Origin: Luteithermobacter gelatinilyticus
GTDB taxonomy: Bacteria; Pseudomonadota; Alphaproteobacteria; Sphingomonadales; Emcibacteraceae
Direction: 5' to 3'
Assembly: GCF_005849285.1 (NCBI RefSeq)
Contig: NZ_CP040517.1
Location: 192,501 to 256,500 of the forward strand
Length of the DNA: 64,000 nt
The translations under genes and the position numbers were made by a program. How positions within the stretch are numbered: the first letter of the stretch is position 1; each line of letters starts with the position of its first letter. This document shows, piece by piece, positions 9,932 to 17,791 of the stretch. A model generated the notes under the pieces. It searched no databases and was not told the DNA's origin. It saw only the letters and a list, made by a program, of their open reading frames with translations.

Positions 9932-9950
9932 AATGATATAATATTATATT
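9932..9950. promoter_or_regulatory. AT-rich palindromic motif upstream of amine oxidase
   Basis: AATGATATAATATTATATT, 32 bp ahead of the amine oxidase start. The same bases through TATAT are found on the reverse strand at 32985-33002, before the DUF1838 gene. A shared operator or strong UP-like promoter element is likely. Confidence 0.55.
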
Positions 9951-9991
9951 ATATAATGCGGGGACGGTTCTGTCCAATGATTATTTTCGGT

Positions 9992-10789
9992 TTATTCTTG
10001 TTGGGCTGACCAGAAGTTTGACGTTTCGCCGACAACCCGGGATAGTTCGAGATTGAGCTGATACAAGTCCGGCCGGTAATAAATGGTGATATATTCTACC
10101 GGGCGGTCATATTCATCATAGACGATCCGGGCCACTTTGAGCAGGGGGGAGCCAATGGTCACATTGAGCGCCGGCCCGGTGGTGTCGTCCGCCAGGGTTG
10201 CTGTGATCGTTTGTTTGGCCCGGGAAATGACGATGCCGGCCCGTTCTATCAGCGCCAGGATTGGTTTGTTTTCCAGTTCCTCATAGGAGAAAGACCGTCC
10301 AATATCTTCCGGTACATAAGTGATGACATACGAAAAGGGGGTTTCGTCCTTGTGTCGCGTACGGATCGCTTTTTGAACGATTGAGGACGGCGGGAGTTGC
10401 AGGGCGTCCGTGGCATGGGGCGGCGCCTTGACATAATCAAATTCCAGGATGTTGACGCTGGTTTCCAGCGCGATGTTTAACAAATCGCCCATCAACCCGT
10501 CCATTGTGCCCGACGAGGACGACACGGGGTTGGAAAAAGTGACCGTGGTGCCGCGGCCCCGCTGACGGGAGACCAGCCCCTCCGCGGCCAGTTCATCCAT
10601 GGCGCGCTTGACGGTGATGCGTGAAACACCGAACATTTTTTCCAGTTCATTTTCGGTTGGCAGCAGTGACCCGTTGGGATAGACCCCGGAAAAGATCTTT
10701 TCCCGCATCAGCACATAGATCTGATGATACAGGGGGGTTGGAAGGCTGTCATTAAGGGCATTTTTCGGTTTTATGATTTTGTCTGTCAT
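9992..10789 (-). CDS. GntR-family regulator, HutC/UTRA type
   Basis: A 265-aa transcription regulator. An N-terminal winged helix-turn-helix (about 15-80: PLYHQIYVLMREKIFSGVYP, LPTENELEKMFGVSRITVKR, AMDELAAEGLVSRQRGRGT) is followed by a UTRA ligand-binding domain, in which VQKAIRTRHKDETPFSYVIT and the tail PVEYITIYYRPDLYQLNLEL are typical. UTRA regulators sense small metabolites. The ATG at 10789 is used because the upstream extension to 10873 has no family features and would run into the palindrome at 10866. That palindrome lies about 75 bp ahead of the gene, so autoregulation is likely. It is the best local candidate for binding the repeated AATGAYA...TRTCATT sites (inference). Confidence 0.9.
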   Translation of the reverse strand: MTDKIIKPKNALNDSLPTPLYHQIYVLMREKIFSGVYPNGSLLPTENELEKMFGVSRITVKRAMDELAAEGLVSRQRGRGTTVTFSNPVSSSSGTMDGLMGDLLNIALETSVNILEFDYVKAPPHATDALQLPPSSIVQKAIRTRHKDETPFSYVITYVPEDIGRSFSYEELENKPILALIERAGIVISRAKQTITATLADDTTGPALNVTIGSPLLKVARIVYDEYDRPVEYITIYYRPDLYQLNLELSRVVGETSNFWSAQQE

Positions 10790-10865
10790 ATGTTGTTCCG
10801 TGTTTTGTCGCGTTACACCTTGCGCCGCCATCCTGAGGGCCGGATCCTGTATTCTGGCGGGCATC

Positions 10866-10909
10866 AATGACAAAAGTCATTGTTGATTACATATATTGAT
10901 ATATCATTT
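10866..10909. promoter_or_regulatory. Two palindromic operators between gntR and the DUF1330 unit
   Basis: AATGACAAAAGTCATT (10866-10881) is an almost perfect palindrome. TGATATATCA (10897-10906) is a perfect one and extends to the AATGATATA core on the minus strand. Both lie between the GntR gene and the divergent aldehyde dehydrogenase unit, so one regulator could control both directions. Confidence 0.6.
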
Positions 10910-11007
10910 AAGTCTTAAAAGACAAGAAGATTAGGGTCAGGACCCATTAATTATGTTCATTCTGTGGTCTTTGGTCGCAGGGCCCATCAAACAGGAAAGG
11001 ATCGCAT

Positions 11008-11307
11008 ATGCCGGCATATATGATCATTGTTGCGGAGCTGGAGGACCCGGACGGATTCCGGGAGTATGCCCAGGCCGCCGGCAATCTGATCGGGAAATTC
11101 GGCGGTGAATATATTGTGCGCGGGGCCCGGCGCAGCGTCTGCTTGGAAGGGGACTGGCCGGATGAACAGAAGATTGTGATCTCAAAATGGCCTTCTCTGG
11201 AGGCCGCGCAGGCTTTCTGGAATTCCAGGGAATATGGCGAGATCAGGAAACTGCGTGAAGGGCGGGCCCGGGTCAGGGTGCGCCTGGTCGAGGGGGCAGG
11301 GTCATGA
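11008..11307 (+). CDS. DUF1330 small protein
   Basis: A 99-aa protein matching the DUF1330 dimeric alpha/beta-barrel pattern: PAYMIIVAELEDPDGFREYA at the start, GGEYIVRGARRSV in the middle and IVISKWPSLEAAQAFWNSRE after it. Members are small cytoplasmic proteins without an established general role, often found beside catabolic enzymes. GGAAAGGA precedes the ATG, and the stop overlaps the aldehyde dehydrogenase start by four bases (ATGA), so the two are cotranslated. Confidence 0.85.
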   Translation: MPAYMIIVAELEDPDGFREYAQAAGNLIGKFGGEYIVRGARRSVCLEGDWPDEQKIVISKWPSLEAAQAFWNSREYGEIRKLREGRARVRVRLVEGAGS

Positions 11308-12740
11308 CCAAAAGGATCCCGGTTCGCAACCCGCGCAATGGCCGTTATGATTATGAAATAACCGTCACCACATCAGCGGAAATTTCCGCCCTGGTGGAGA
11401 TAATGCGCCAGGCGCAGAAGGCTTGGCAGGTCAAGGGGCTTGCCTACCGGATCAGGGTTTTGGAAAAACTAAAGGCCGCCATTGCCCATCACCGTCGGGC
11501 CCTGATTGACGCGTTGGTGATCGATACGGGCCGGCTGTTTATTTCCGTGGCCGAAGTGGACGGTCTTGCCGGTGCCATTGACCGCTGGATTGGTATCGCC
11601 TCATCTGAAACGCCCCCGCAAACACATCAATCAACGGCCCTGCCGTTTATTGAATATCGGGTCGAGAGACAGCCCTATGCGGCTGTGGGCGTGATCAGCC
11701 CGTGGAATTTTCCGCTGACCCTTTCCCTGATTGATGCGCTGCCGGCGGTATTGGCAGGATGTAGTGTGATCATCAAGCCCAGCGAGGTGACCCCGCGTTT
11801 TGCCCAACCACTCAGGCAGGTGATCGCGGATGTGGAGGAATTGCGGGATCTTGTTCAAATTGTCGATGGGGACGGCAGTACCGGCGCGGCCTTGATCAAG
11901 CATGTGGATGTTGTCTGTTTCACAGGCAGCGTGGCCACCGGGCGGAAGGTGGCGGAAGCCGCAGCACGGAATTTTATTCCGGTTTTTCTGGAACTGGGAG
12001 GCAAAGATCCAGCAGTGGTGCTGGAAGATGCCGATGTGGACCGAGCGGTGAGCGCTTTGTTGCGGGCGTCGATTGTCAACACCGGGCACGCTTGTCAATC
12101 CATAGAACGTATTTATGTGGCCCGTTCCCTGTATGATGAGTTTCTGGCGAAACTGGTGGACCAGGCGCGCGCCGTTGACCTGAACTACCCGGATATTCAT
12201 GAGGGGCATATCGGGCCGATCATTTTTGAACAGCAGGCCCGGATTATTCAGCGCCATCTAGAGGATGCGGTGGCGCGGGGCGCGATCATTCATTGTGGCG
12301 GAAAAATTGAGACCCTTGGCGGCGGGCTGTGGTGTCGGCCTACGGTGGTGAGCGATCTTCACCAGGATATGGCGCTGATGCAAGAGGAAACCTTTGGTCC
12401 GGTGCTGCCGGTCCTGGCGTTTGATAGTGAAGATCAGGCCGTTGAAATAGCCAATGACACGGCATACGGGCTGAGTGCGGCGGTGTTCTCAAGATCCCTT
12501 GAGCGGGCCCATGGAGTGGCGGCCCGCCTTGACGCCGGTGGCATCAGTATCAATGACGCCAGTCTGACCGGTTTGATGCATGAAGCCGAAAAACAATCCT
12601 TCAAACTGTCCGGGATGGGCGAATCCCGCATGGGGCCCGCCGGGTATAAACGGTTTTTCAGGAAAAAGGCGATCATGACCAATGTGGGGGACGTTTTTGA
12701 CGTGGAGGCGTTCCATGAAAGCCGGGCAAATTATCCATGA
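11304..12740 (+). CDS. NAD(P)-dependent aldehyde dehydrogenase
   Basis: A 478-aa enzyme of the aldehyde dehydrogenase superfamily that oxidises an aldehyde to the acid. Visible motifs are GVISPWNFPLTLSL (about 132-145), PSEVTPRFA, FTGSVATGRKVAE (cofactor binding), the general-base Glu in FLELGGKDPAVVLED (about 227-241), the catalytic Cys in VNTGHACQSIERIYVA (about 259-274) and EETFGPVLPVLAF. The C-terminal tail keeps the SGMGESRMGPAGYKRFFRKK pattern. It is translationally coupled to DUF1330 and could process an aldehyde made by the amine oxidase encoded across the divergent promoter (inference). Confidence 0.92.
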   Translation: MTKRIPVRNPRNGRYDYEITVTTSAEISALVEIMRQAQKAWQVKGLAYRIRVLEKLKAAIAHHRRALIDALVIDTGRLFISVAEVDGLAGAIDRWIGIASSETPPQTHQSTALPFIEYRVERQPYAAVGVISPWNFPLTLSLIDALPAVLAGCSVIIKPSEVTPRFAQPLRQVIADVEELRDLVQIVDGDGSTGAALIKHVDVVCFTGSVATGRKVAEAAARNFIPVFLELGGKDPAVVLEDADVDRAVSALLRASIVNTGHACQSIERIYVARSLYDEFLAKLVDQARAVDLNYPDIHEGHIGPIIFEQQARIIQRHLEDAVARGAIIHCGGKIETLGGGLWCRPTVVSDLHQDMALMQEETFGPVLPVLAFDSEDQAVEIANDTAYGLSAAVFSRSLERAHGVAARLDAGGISINDASLTGLMHEAEKQSFKLSGMGESRMGPAGYKRFFRKKAIMTNVGDVFDVEAFHESRANYP

Positions 12741-12753
12741 TTTGATCCGGCGG

Positions 12754-12765
12754 TGACAAATGTCA
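12754..12765. promoter_or_regulatory. Operator palindrome TGACAAATGTCA
   Basis: TGACAAATGTCA, palindromic except for its two central bases, in the 104-bp gap between the aldehyde dehydrogenase and the metal-transporter unit. It suggests that the 12845-17698 operon has its own regulated promoter. Confidence 0.55.
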
Positions 12766-12844
12766 TGGCCTTATCCCCGGCGGCAAGGGAAGATCAAACC
12801 ATAATCCATGTTCACAGACCATATCTTGGGAGGTTGAGTGCAGA

Positions 12845-13600
12845 ATGGGAAATGAAATGCTGTTGTTATTGTCGGGCGCTGCATCAATCGCCTTTGTTCA
12901 CACATTGCTGGGTCCCGACCATTATCTGCCTTTTGTGGCGGTCGGGAAGGCCCGGGGGTGGAGCGTGCCCAAAACCGGTCTGGTGACGCTGCTGTGTGGT
13001 CTGGGGCATTCCGTGGGGTCGATCGTCCTGGGTTTGATTGGGGTGTTCGCCGGGCGGGCGCTTGCGGACCTGGTTGAAATCGAGGCGTTTCGGGGAGATC
13101 TGGCGGCCTGGAGTCTGCTGGCCTTCGGGCTGGTCTATTTTGCCTGGGGCATGAAGAAAACAGTACGCGGGAAAAAACATACCCACTGGCATACCCATGC
13201 AGACGGCACCCGTCACCGGCACGAACATGATCACTGGACCCAGCATATGCATGTCCATTCCTCTGGTGAAGGGGCAGCGTTGCAAGAGACAAAGGGACTC
13301 AGGGCATTGAGGATGCGCATTTTTGCCCCCTGGGCCCTGTTTATCGTTTTTGTGCTCGGCCCGTGCGAACCGCTGATTCCGTTGATGATGGTGCCGGCGG
13401 CCCAGGGAAATATTGCCGGCGTCATGCTGACGGTTGCCGTATTCACTGCCGTGACGGTTCTGACCATGCTGGTGGTGGTTCTGTTATCTTCATGGGGCTT
13501 GCGGTCGGTTTCCTTTGGGGGAGTAGAAAAATATAGCCATGTTATCGCCGGCGGTACCATCAGCCTGTGCGCGTTTGGCATGTTGGCCTTTGGCCTTTGA
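12845..13600 (+). CDS. NicO/UreH-like metal transporter with His-rich loop
   Basis: A 251-aa inner-membrane protein with about six helices. The first helix carries FVHTLLGPDHYLPFVAVG, the His...Asp-His signature of NicO/UreH-type nickel/cobalt transporters, and the next has LLCGLGHSVGSIVLG. A cytoplasmic or periplasmic loop around residues 112-140 is crowded with His (KKHTHWHTHADGTRHRHEHD), a metal-binding stretch. LGPCEPLIPLMMVPA marks a later helix. It is the first gene of the operon with the amidohydrolase, CoA transferase and His-tailed cupin, so it probably supplies Ni, Co or another transition metal to one of these enzymes (inference). Confidence 0.8.
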   Translation: MGNEMLLLLSGAASIAFVHTLLGPDHYLPFVAVGKARGWSVPKTGLVTLLCGLGHSVGSIVLGLIGVFAGRALADLVEIEAFRGDLAAWSLLAFGLVYFAWGMKKTVRGKKHTHWHTHADGTRHRHEHDHWTQHMHVHSSGEGAALQETKGLRALRMRIFAPWALFIVFVLGPCEPLIPLMMVPAAQGNIAGVMLTVAVFTAVTVLTMLVVVLLSSWGLRSVSFGGVEKYSHVIAGGTISLCAFGMLAFGL

Positions 13601-13615
13601 ACGAAGGAACAGCGG

Positions 13616-14521
13616 ATGACCCAGGATCGGAATACAAGGAATTTTCTGGCAATTGATGCCGTGGTCAATATCTGGACCCGCGAGGCGCTTCAACACCGCC
13701 CGGACTGGACCGATGAATTTTTTATCGGTAAGGTCAAGGGCGAACACGGTTCCGCGGGCACCTCGCTGGAAGAAATGATCGACCAGATGGACGAGGCGGG
13801 CATTGAATATGCTTTTCTGGTGGCGGCAAAGACCGGCCGTCCGGGCCTTCCGGGCTGTTATCATATGCCGCCGGAAGTGGTGGCGGAAGCCGTGGCCAAA
13901 TATCCCAAACGGTTTTTCGGGCTGGTGGGTATTGACCCCTATCAGGGGATGGATGGGGTACGTGCCCTGGAAGATGACGTCAAAAACAAGGGCTTTATCG
14001 GGGCGCATCTTTATCCGCACTGGTTTGAGCTCGCACCCAACCACGCCAAATATTACCCCTTTTACGCCAAATGCATCGACCTGGATATTCCGATCCAGAT
14101 GCAGGTTGGCCAGTCCCTGATATATGCCAAGAACAACCGTTGTCGTTCGGTCGGCCGGCCGATCTATCTGGATGATATTGCCTGTGATTTGCCGGAACTG
14201 AAACTGATCGGTTCGCATGTGGGGATCCCCTGGCATGAGGAAATGATCGCCATGGCCTGGAAGCACGAGAATGTCTATATCTGCACCGATGCCCACAGCC
14301 CGAAATACTGGCCCGAATCCGTCTGGAAATACATGAATTCCTATGGCCAGGATAAAGTCATCTTCGGCACGGATTTTCCAGTGTTGCGGTTTGGCCAGAC
14401 GATAGAGGAAATCCGGGCTTACGGTCTGAAACCTGAGGTCGAGCGAAAGTTTCTGCGCAACAATGTCATCAAATTGTATCGCCTGGAACAGCGCGGCGTG
14501 CAGCCGGCGGTGGAGGTATGA
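13616..14521 (+). CDS. Amidohydrolase_2-fold protein lacking the N-terminal HxH
   Basis: A 301-aa TIM-barrel protein of the ACMSD/dihydroxybenzoate decarboxylase-like amidohydrolase group. Seen: GAHLYPHWFELAP (middle), LIGSHVGIPWHEEM (His on a later strand) and VIFGTDFPVLRFG (Asp on the last strand), plus the C-terminal FLRNNVIKLYRL. The usual HxH metal pair on strand 1 is absent: the place reads AIDAVVNIWT. The enzyme may therefore bind no metal, or bind it differently. AAGGAA precedes the ATG. The stop overlaps the region of the next start, and the gene sits in a metabolic operon with a CoA transferase and a cupin. Decarboxylation or hydrolysis is possible. Confidence 0.82.
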   Translation: MTQDRNTRNFLAIDAVVNIWTREALQHRPDWTDEFFIGKVKGEHGSAGTSLEEMIDQMDEAGIEYAFLVAAKTGRPGLPGCYHMPPEVVAEAVAKYPKRFFGLVGIDPYQGMDGVRALEDDVKNKGFIGAHLYPHWFELAPNHAKYYPFYAKCIDLDIPIQMQVGQSLIYAKNNRCRSVGRPIYLDDIACDLPELKLIGSHVGIPWHEEMIAMAWKHENVYICTDAHSPKYWPESVWKYMNSYGQDKVIFGTDFPVLRFGQTIEEIRAYGLKPEVERKFLRNNVIKLYRLEQRGVQPAVEV

Positions 14522-14523
14522 TA

Positions 14524-15729
14524 ATGAGCGGCCCTCTTGAAGGTGTGAAAATTCTTGAATTCACCAGTGTTGTCCTGGGACCGTGGGCCTGTCAGATGCT
14601 GGGGGATCTGGGCGCGGATGTGATCAAGGTGGAACCGCCTGCTGGAGATACCAACCGCCATCTTGGGCCCCGTAATGTTCATGAGGATATGAGCGCCCTG
14701 TTTCTGACCTGCAATCGCAACAAGCGCAGCATCGTTCTGGACCTGAAACATCCGAAAGGTCGAAAGGCGGCCCTGAAACTGGCGGAACAGGCCGATGTGC
14801 TGGTGCATAATTTTAGGCCGCAAGCCATGAGGCGGCTGGGCCTTGATTACGAGACCCTCAGGGCCGTTAATCCGAAAATCATCTATTGCGCCACCTATGG
14901 CTACAGCAAAAAAGGCCCTTACGGAGACAAGGGGGCACTGGATGACAGCATTCAGGCGGGCTCTGGCGTGGCCATGCTGATGAGTATGGTGGAAGGGGAG
15001 CCGCGTTATCTGCCGACTATTGTGGCAGACAAAACCACAGGCATGGCGGTGGTCAATGCGGTGATTGCGGCGCTGTTCTATAGGGAACGCCAGGGCAAGG
15101 GACAGGAAATCGAGGTGCCCATGTATGAAACTATGGTTTCCTATGTGATGGTGGAGCATCTTTGGGGGCTGACTTTCGATCCGCCGATCGGCAAAGCGGG
15201 CTATGTCCGGTTGATGAGCCAGCACCGGCGTCCTTACAAAACCAAAGATGGTTATATTGCGGTGCTGCCTTATTGGGACAACCACTGGAAAACCTTCTGT
15301 GAGGTGGTGGGGCGGCCGGACATGATCACCGACCCGCGTTTTAATAACATGAAAAGCCGGCTGGCCAATATTGATGCAAGTTATGCGGAAACCGCCAAGG
15401 CGTTGACCCGGAAAACTACCGCCGAATGGCTGGCGCTTCTGAAACCCACCAATGTGCCGCATATGATCGTCAATACGCTGGACGGACTGATCGACGATCC
15501 GCACCTCAAGGAAACCGGATTCTGGAAAATGGTGGATCACCCCACCGAGGGGCGGCTGCGTATGGCGTCACCCCCCTATAGTTTTTCGGAAAGCGCTGCG
15601 GAAATCAGGACGCTGCCGCCGCGGTTGGGGCAGCAAAGCAAAGAGATTCTGAAAGAAGCCGGTTACGGAGAGGATGAAATCAGGGAAATGTTTGACCAGG
15701 GCATTTCCAAGGGCCCTGAGAACGGGTGA
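14524..15729 (+). CDS. Class III CoA transferase (CaiB/BaiF family), copy 2
   Basis: A 401-aa CoA transferase. Features: GPLEGVKILEFTSVVLGPWA, LGADVIKVEPPAGDTNRHLG, CNRNKRSIVLDLKHPKGR, VLVHNFRPQAMRRLGLDYE and GDKGALDDSIQAGSGVAM with the candidate catalytic Asp. I place the start at the second of two close ATGs, because GGAGG (14512-14516) is seven bases from it and only one base from the first. It lies in the amidohydrolase-cupin-isochorismatase operon and presumably activates the acid produced there. It differs clearly from the copies at 7109 and 18759, so the three probably have different substrates. Confidence 0.9.
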   Translation: MSGPLEGVKILEFTSVVLGPWACQMLGDLGADVIKVEPPAGDTNRHLGPRNVHEDMSALFLTCNRNKRSIVLDLKHPKGRKAALKLAEQADVLVHNFRPQAMRRLGLDYETLRAVNPKIIYCATYGYSKKGPYGDKGALDDSIQAGSGVAMLMSMVEGEPRYLPTIVADKTTGMAVVNAVIAALFYRERQGKGQEIEVPMYETMVSYVMVEHLWGLTFDPPIGKAGYVRLMSQHRRPYKTKDGYIAVLPYWDNHWKTFCEVVGRPDMITDPRFNNMKSRLANIDASYAETAKALTRKTTAEWLALLKPTNVPHMIVNTLDGLIDDPHLKETGFWKMVDHPTEGRLRMASPPYSFSESAAEIRTLPPRLGQQSKEILKEAGYGEDEIREMFDQGISKGPENG

Positions 15730-15779
15730 GAACGGGAGCGAGGAACTTGCATGATCAGGATGAAAGAAGGAGATGGACC

Positions 15780-16049
15780 ATGAAACGTGTGCAGGATGAA
15801 AAACCCGAACGTTCGGCAGAGGTGAAAGCCTGGCTGAATAAGGAAATCGCCGCCCAGAAGGCGCGTTATGACGCAATCGTCAAGGAAATGGAAGACCTTC
15901 AGGAAGAACGCAACGGCTGGATCGCCGAATTTCTGAAAATTATTCAGACCAGGGGGTTTAATATGAATGGGGATATGCGCCGTCAGATTCCTGATGAAGA
16001 ACTGCCTAAACGCCCTGATCGGCCGGATGCTGACAAGGTGGTCTGGTAA
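15780..16049 (+). CDS. Small coiled-coil protein, function unknown
   Basis: An 89-aa, highly charged protein. Residues 12-45 (SAEVKAWLNKEIAAQKARYD and following) look like a single amphipathic helix or short coiled coil. AAGGAGA (15766-15772) supports the ATG at 15780. An upstream frame to 15726 overlaps the CoA transferase stop but has no ribosome-binding site. I do not recognise a family. Its place between the CoA transferase and the cupin suggests a small subunit or stabilising partner. Confidence 0.7.
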   Translation: MKRVQDEKPERSAEVKAWLNKEIAAQKARYDAIVKEMEDLQEERNGWIAEFLKIIQTRGFNMNGDMRRQIPDEELPKRPDRPDADKVVW

Positions 16050-16079
16050 TCACGATAATCACAGCAGAAAGGATAAGTC

Positions 16080-17039
16080 ATGGCACGTCCGCACATTGAA
16101 CCTTTTGTCGAATTGAACGAATCCTATAAAAAATTCACCTTGCCGGGTTTTTCGCCCGCAGGCAGCCATTACAAGGTCCTGTCCCTGGATACGGATGTAG
16201 GCGCCTGCACCCTGAAGATGCGTTTTGATGGTGGATACAAACGGAAACCCGGGATGAGTTATTCCGATATGGAACTCTTCATTCTCAATGGCGCCATGAA
16301 AATTGGCGACCAGATTTGCCGGGAAGGCCATTATCTTTTTGTGCCAGCCGGTTATGCGTTGGGGGCCATAGACGTGCCGCAGGGGTGTGAGGCTCTGGTC
16401 ATGTATAATGACGGCGAACCCAGTTTCCTGGAATCCGATGTTCATCATCCGTTGTGTCTGAAGGAAGGTTTTGTTTCCGTGAACGGTTATGAGGATGCGC
16501 CCTGGGCCCCAGGCAATCTGGTGCAGCCTTCGGTCGCGTCCGGCTGCCTGATCAAGGTGCTGCATTATGATGTGCTGACCGAAGCCATTTCTTTCCTGTA
16601 TTGCATGACGCCCGAATTTATGCAGGATAATATCTCCTACCATGACTGTGCGGAAGAAAGTTATCATATCTGGGGCACGTCCTGGATGTTGCAGTTCGGT
16701 GACCTGCCGACCGGGGGATATTTCTGGCGGCCGCCCTATATCAACCACGGCTCCTTCCGTTGCAAGCTGGGCACCATCGCCTTTGGCCGTACGGATTCCA
16801 AACTGCACAACTATTTTCATTTTAATCCGTGGTCTAACCCGGATGAAAACAAATTAAGGGCGGCGGCGCATCTGTATCGCCAACGGCCGCAGTTATATCA
16901 ATGGGTGGCGTCCGATGGGCATAATCACCCGCACGGCCCGGCGGACTTTGAACACCCCCATTATCAGAGTGATCCGCAGGTGAAGCATATTCACGGTCAT
17001 CATGATCATCCGCATCACCATCATCACGATCACGACTGA
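16080..17039 (+). CDS. Cupin protein with His-rich C-terminal tail
   Basis: A 319-aa cytoplasmic protein with two cupin-like halves. One runs around residues 55-110 (MSYSDMELFILNGAMKIGDQ then GHYLFVPAGYALG); the other lies around 185-235 (HDCAEESYHIWGTSWMLQFG then GGYFWRPPYINHGSF). The metal-binding His set is only partly conserved in the first half. The last 40 residues hold about sixteen His (for example HIHGHHDHPHHHHHDHD), an uncommon tail that could store or receive metal. With the His-rich transporter at the head of the same operon this suggests a metal-demanding step, perhaps a dioxygenase or isomerase. The substrate is unknown. Confidence 0.75.
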   Translation: MARPHIEPFVELNESYKKFTLPGFSPAGSHYKVLSLDTDVGACTLKMRFDGGYKRKPGMSYSDMELFILNGAMKIGDQICREGHYLFVPAGYALGAIDVPQGCEALVMYNDGEPSFLESDVHHPLCLKEGFVSVNGYEDAPWAPGNLVQPSVASGCLIKVLHYDVLTEAISFLYCMTPEFMQDNISYHDCAEESYHIWGTSWMLQFGDLPTGGYFWRPPYINHGSFRCKLGTIAFGRTDSKLHNYFHFNPWSNPDENKLRAAAHLYRQRPQLYQWVASDGHNHPHGPADFEHPHYQSDPQVKHIHGHHDHPHHHHHDHD

Positions 17040-17059
17040 GGAATAAAACAGGATATGCC

Positions 17060-17698
17060 ATGACGGATCAGAAAGACCTGCAAAAGGATTATGCGGCGGC
17101 CCAGTTCGGCGGACAGCTGTTGCCCGGCCGGTGGCCGGCGCTCATTCTGGTTGATTTTGTCATGGCGTATTTTGATCCCAAATCGCCGCTTTATGCCGGT
17201 GTGGAAAGTGCACTTGAAAGTGCAAAACGTCTTCTTGAAGCCGCGCGCAAGGCTGGGATACCTATCCTCTTTACCAATGTGAACTACAGCCCTGGCGGAA
17301 AGGACGGCGGTGTTTTTTACCGCAAGGTCGGTGCGCTGAAATGTTTCGAGCGGGGCAATCCGCTGGGCGCATTCCCGCCGAACCTGCACCCGGGGGAGGG
17401 GGAACTGGTGATTTCCAAACACTATGCCAGCGCCTTTTTTGGCACATCTCTTTCCTCTACGCTTACGGCTCTCGCGGTGGATACGCTGATTATCACGGGG
17501 CTGTCCACGTCGGGCTGCGTGCGGGCCACGGCCGTGGATGCGTGTCAGCACGGCTTTGTGCCATTAGTGGTGCGCGAGGCGGTGGGCGACCGTGATAGCC
17601 GGCCTCATGAAGCCAGTCTGTTTGATTTGCAGGCCAAATATGCCGAAGTGGTCTCGGAAGCCTTTGTCATGTCCTATCTGGCCCGTGACGTTTCATGA
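17060..17698 (+). CDS. Isochorismatase-family cysteine hydrolase (copy 2)
   Basis: A 212-aa cysteine hydrolase closest in pattern to N-carbamoylsarcosine amidase-type members. The triad is complete: Asp in LILVDFVMAYFD, Lys in VISKHYASAFFGT and Cys in GLSTSGCVRATAVDACQHGF. Probably a cytoplasmic amide or carbamoyl hydrolase. It is the last gene of the 12845-17698 operon, directly before a terminator. The copy at 4016 shares STSGCVRATAVD but differs elsewhere, so the two likely treat successive or related substrates. Confidence 0.9.
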   Translation: MTDQKDLQKDYAAAQFGGQLLPGRWPALILVDFVMAYFDPKSPLYAGVESALESAKRLLEAARKAGIPILFTNVNYSPGGKDGGVFYRKVGALKCFERGNPLGAFPPNLHPGEGELVISKHYASAFFGTSLSSTLTALAVDTLIITGLSTSGCVRATAVDACQHGFVPLVVREAVGDRDSRPHEASLFDLQAKYAEVVSEAFVMSYLARDVS

Positions 17699-17700
17699 CG

Positions 17701-17724
17701 GCCCGCCGCAGCGGGCTATTTTTT
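17701..17724 (+). terminator. Rho-independent terminator
   Basis: GCCCGC (17701-17706) pairs with GCGGGC (17711-17716) over CGCA and is followed by TATTTTTT. It ends the operon that starts at 12845. Confidence 0.85.
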
Positions 17725-17791
17725 CCTTTGTATTATAAGCGCCTTGTGCAAAATAAAGGGAGTAACAGATTGGATGCTCAAGGAGGCGCGC

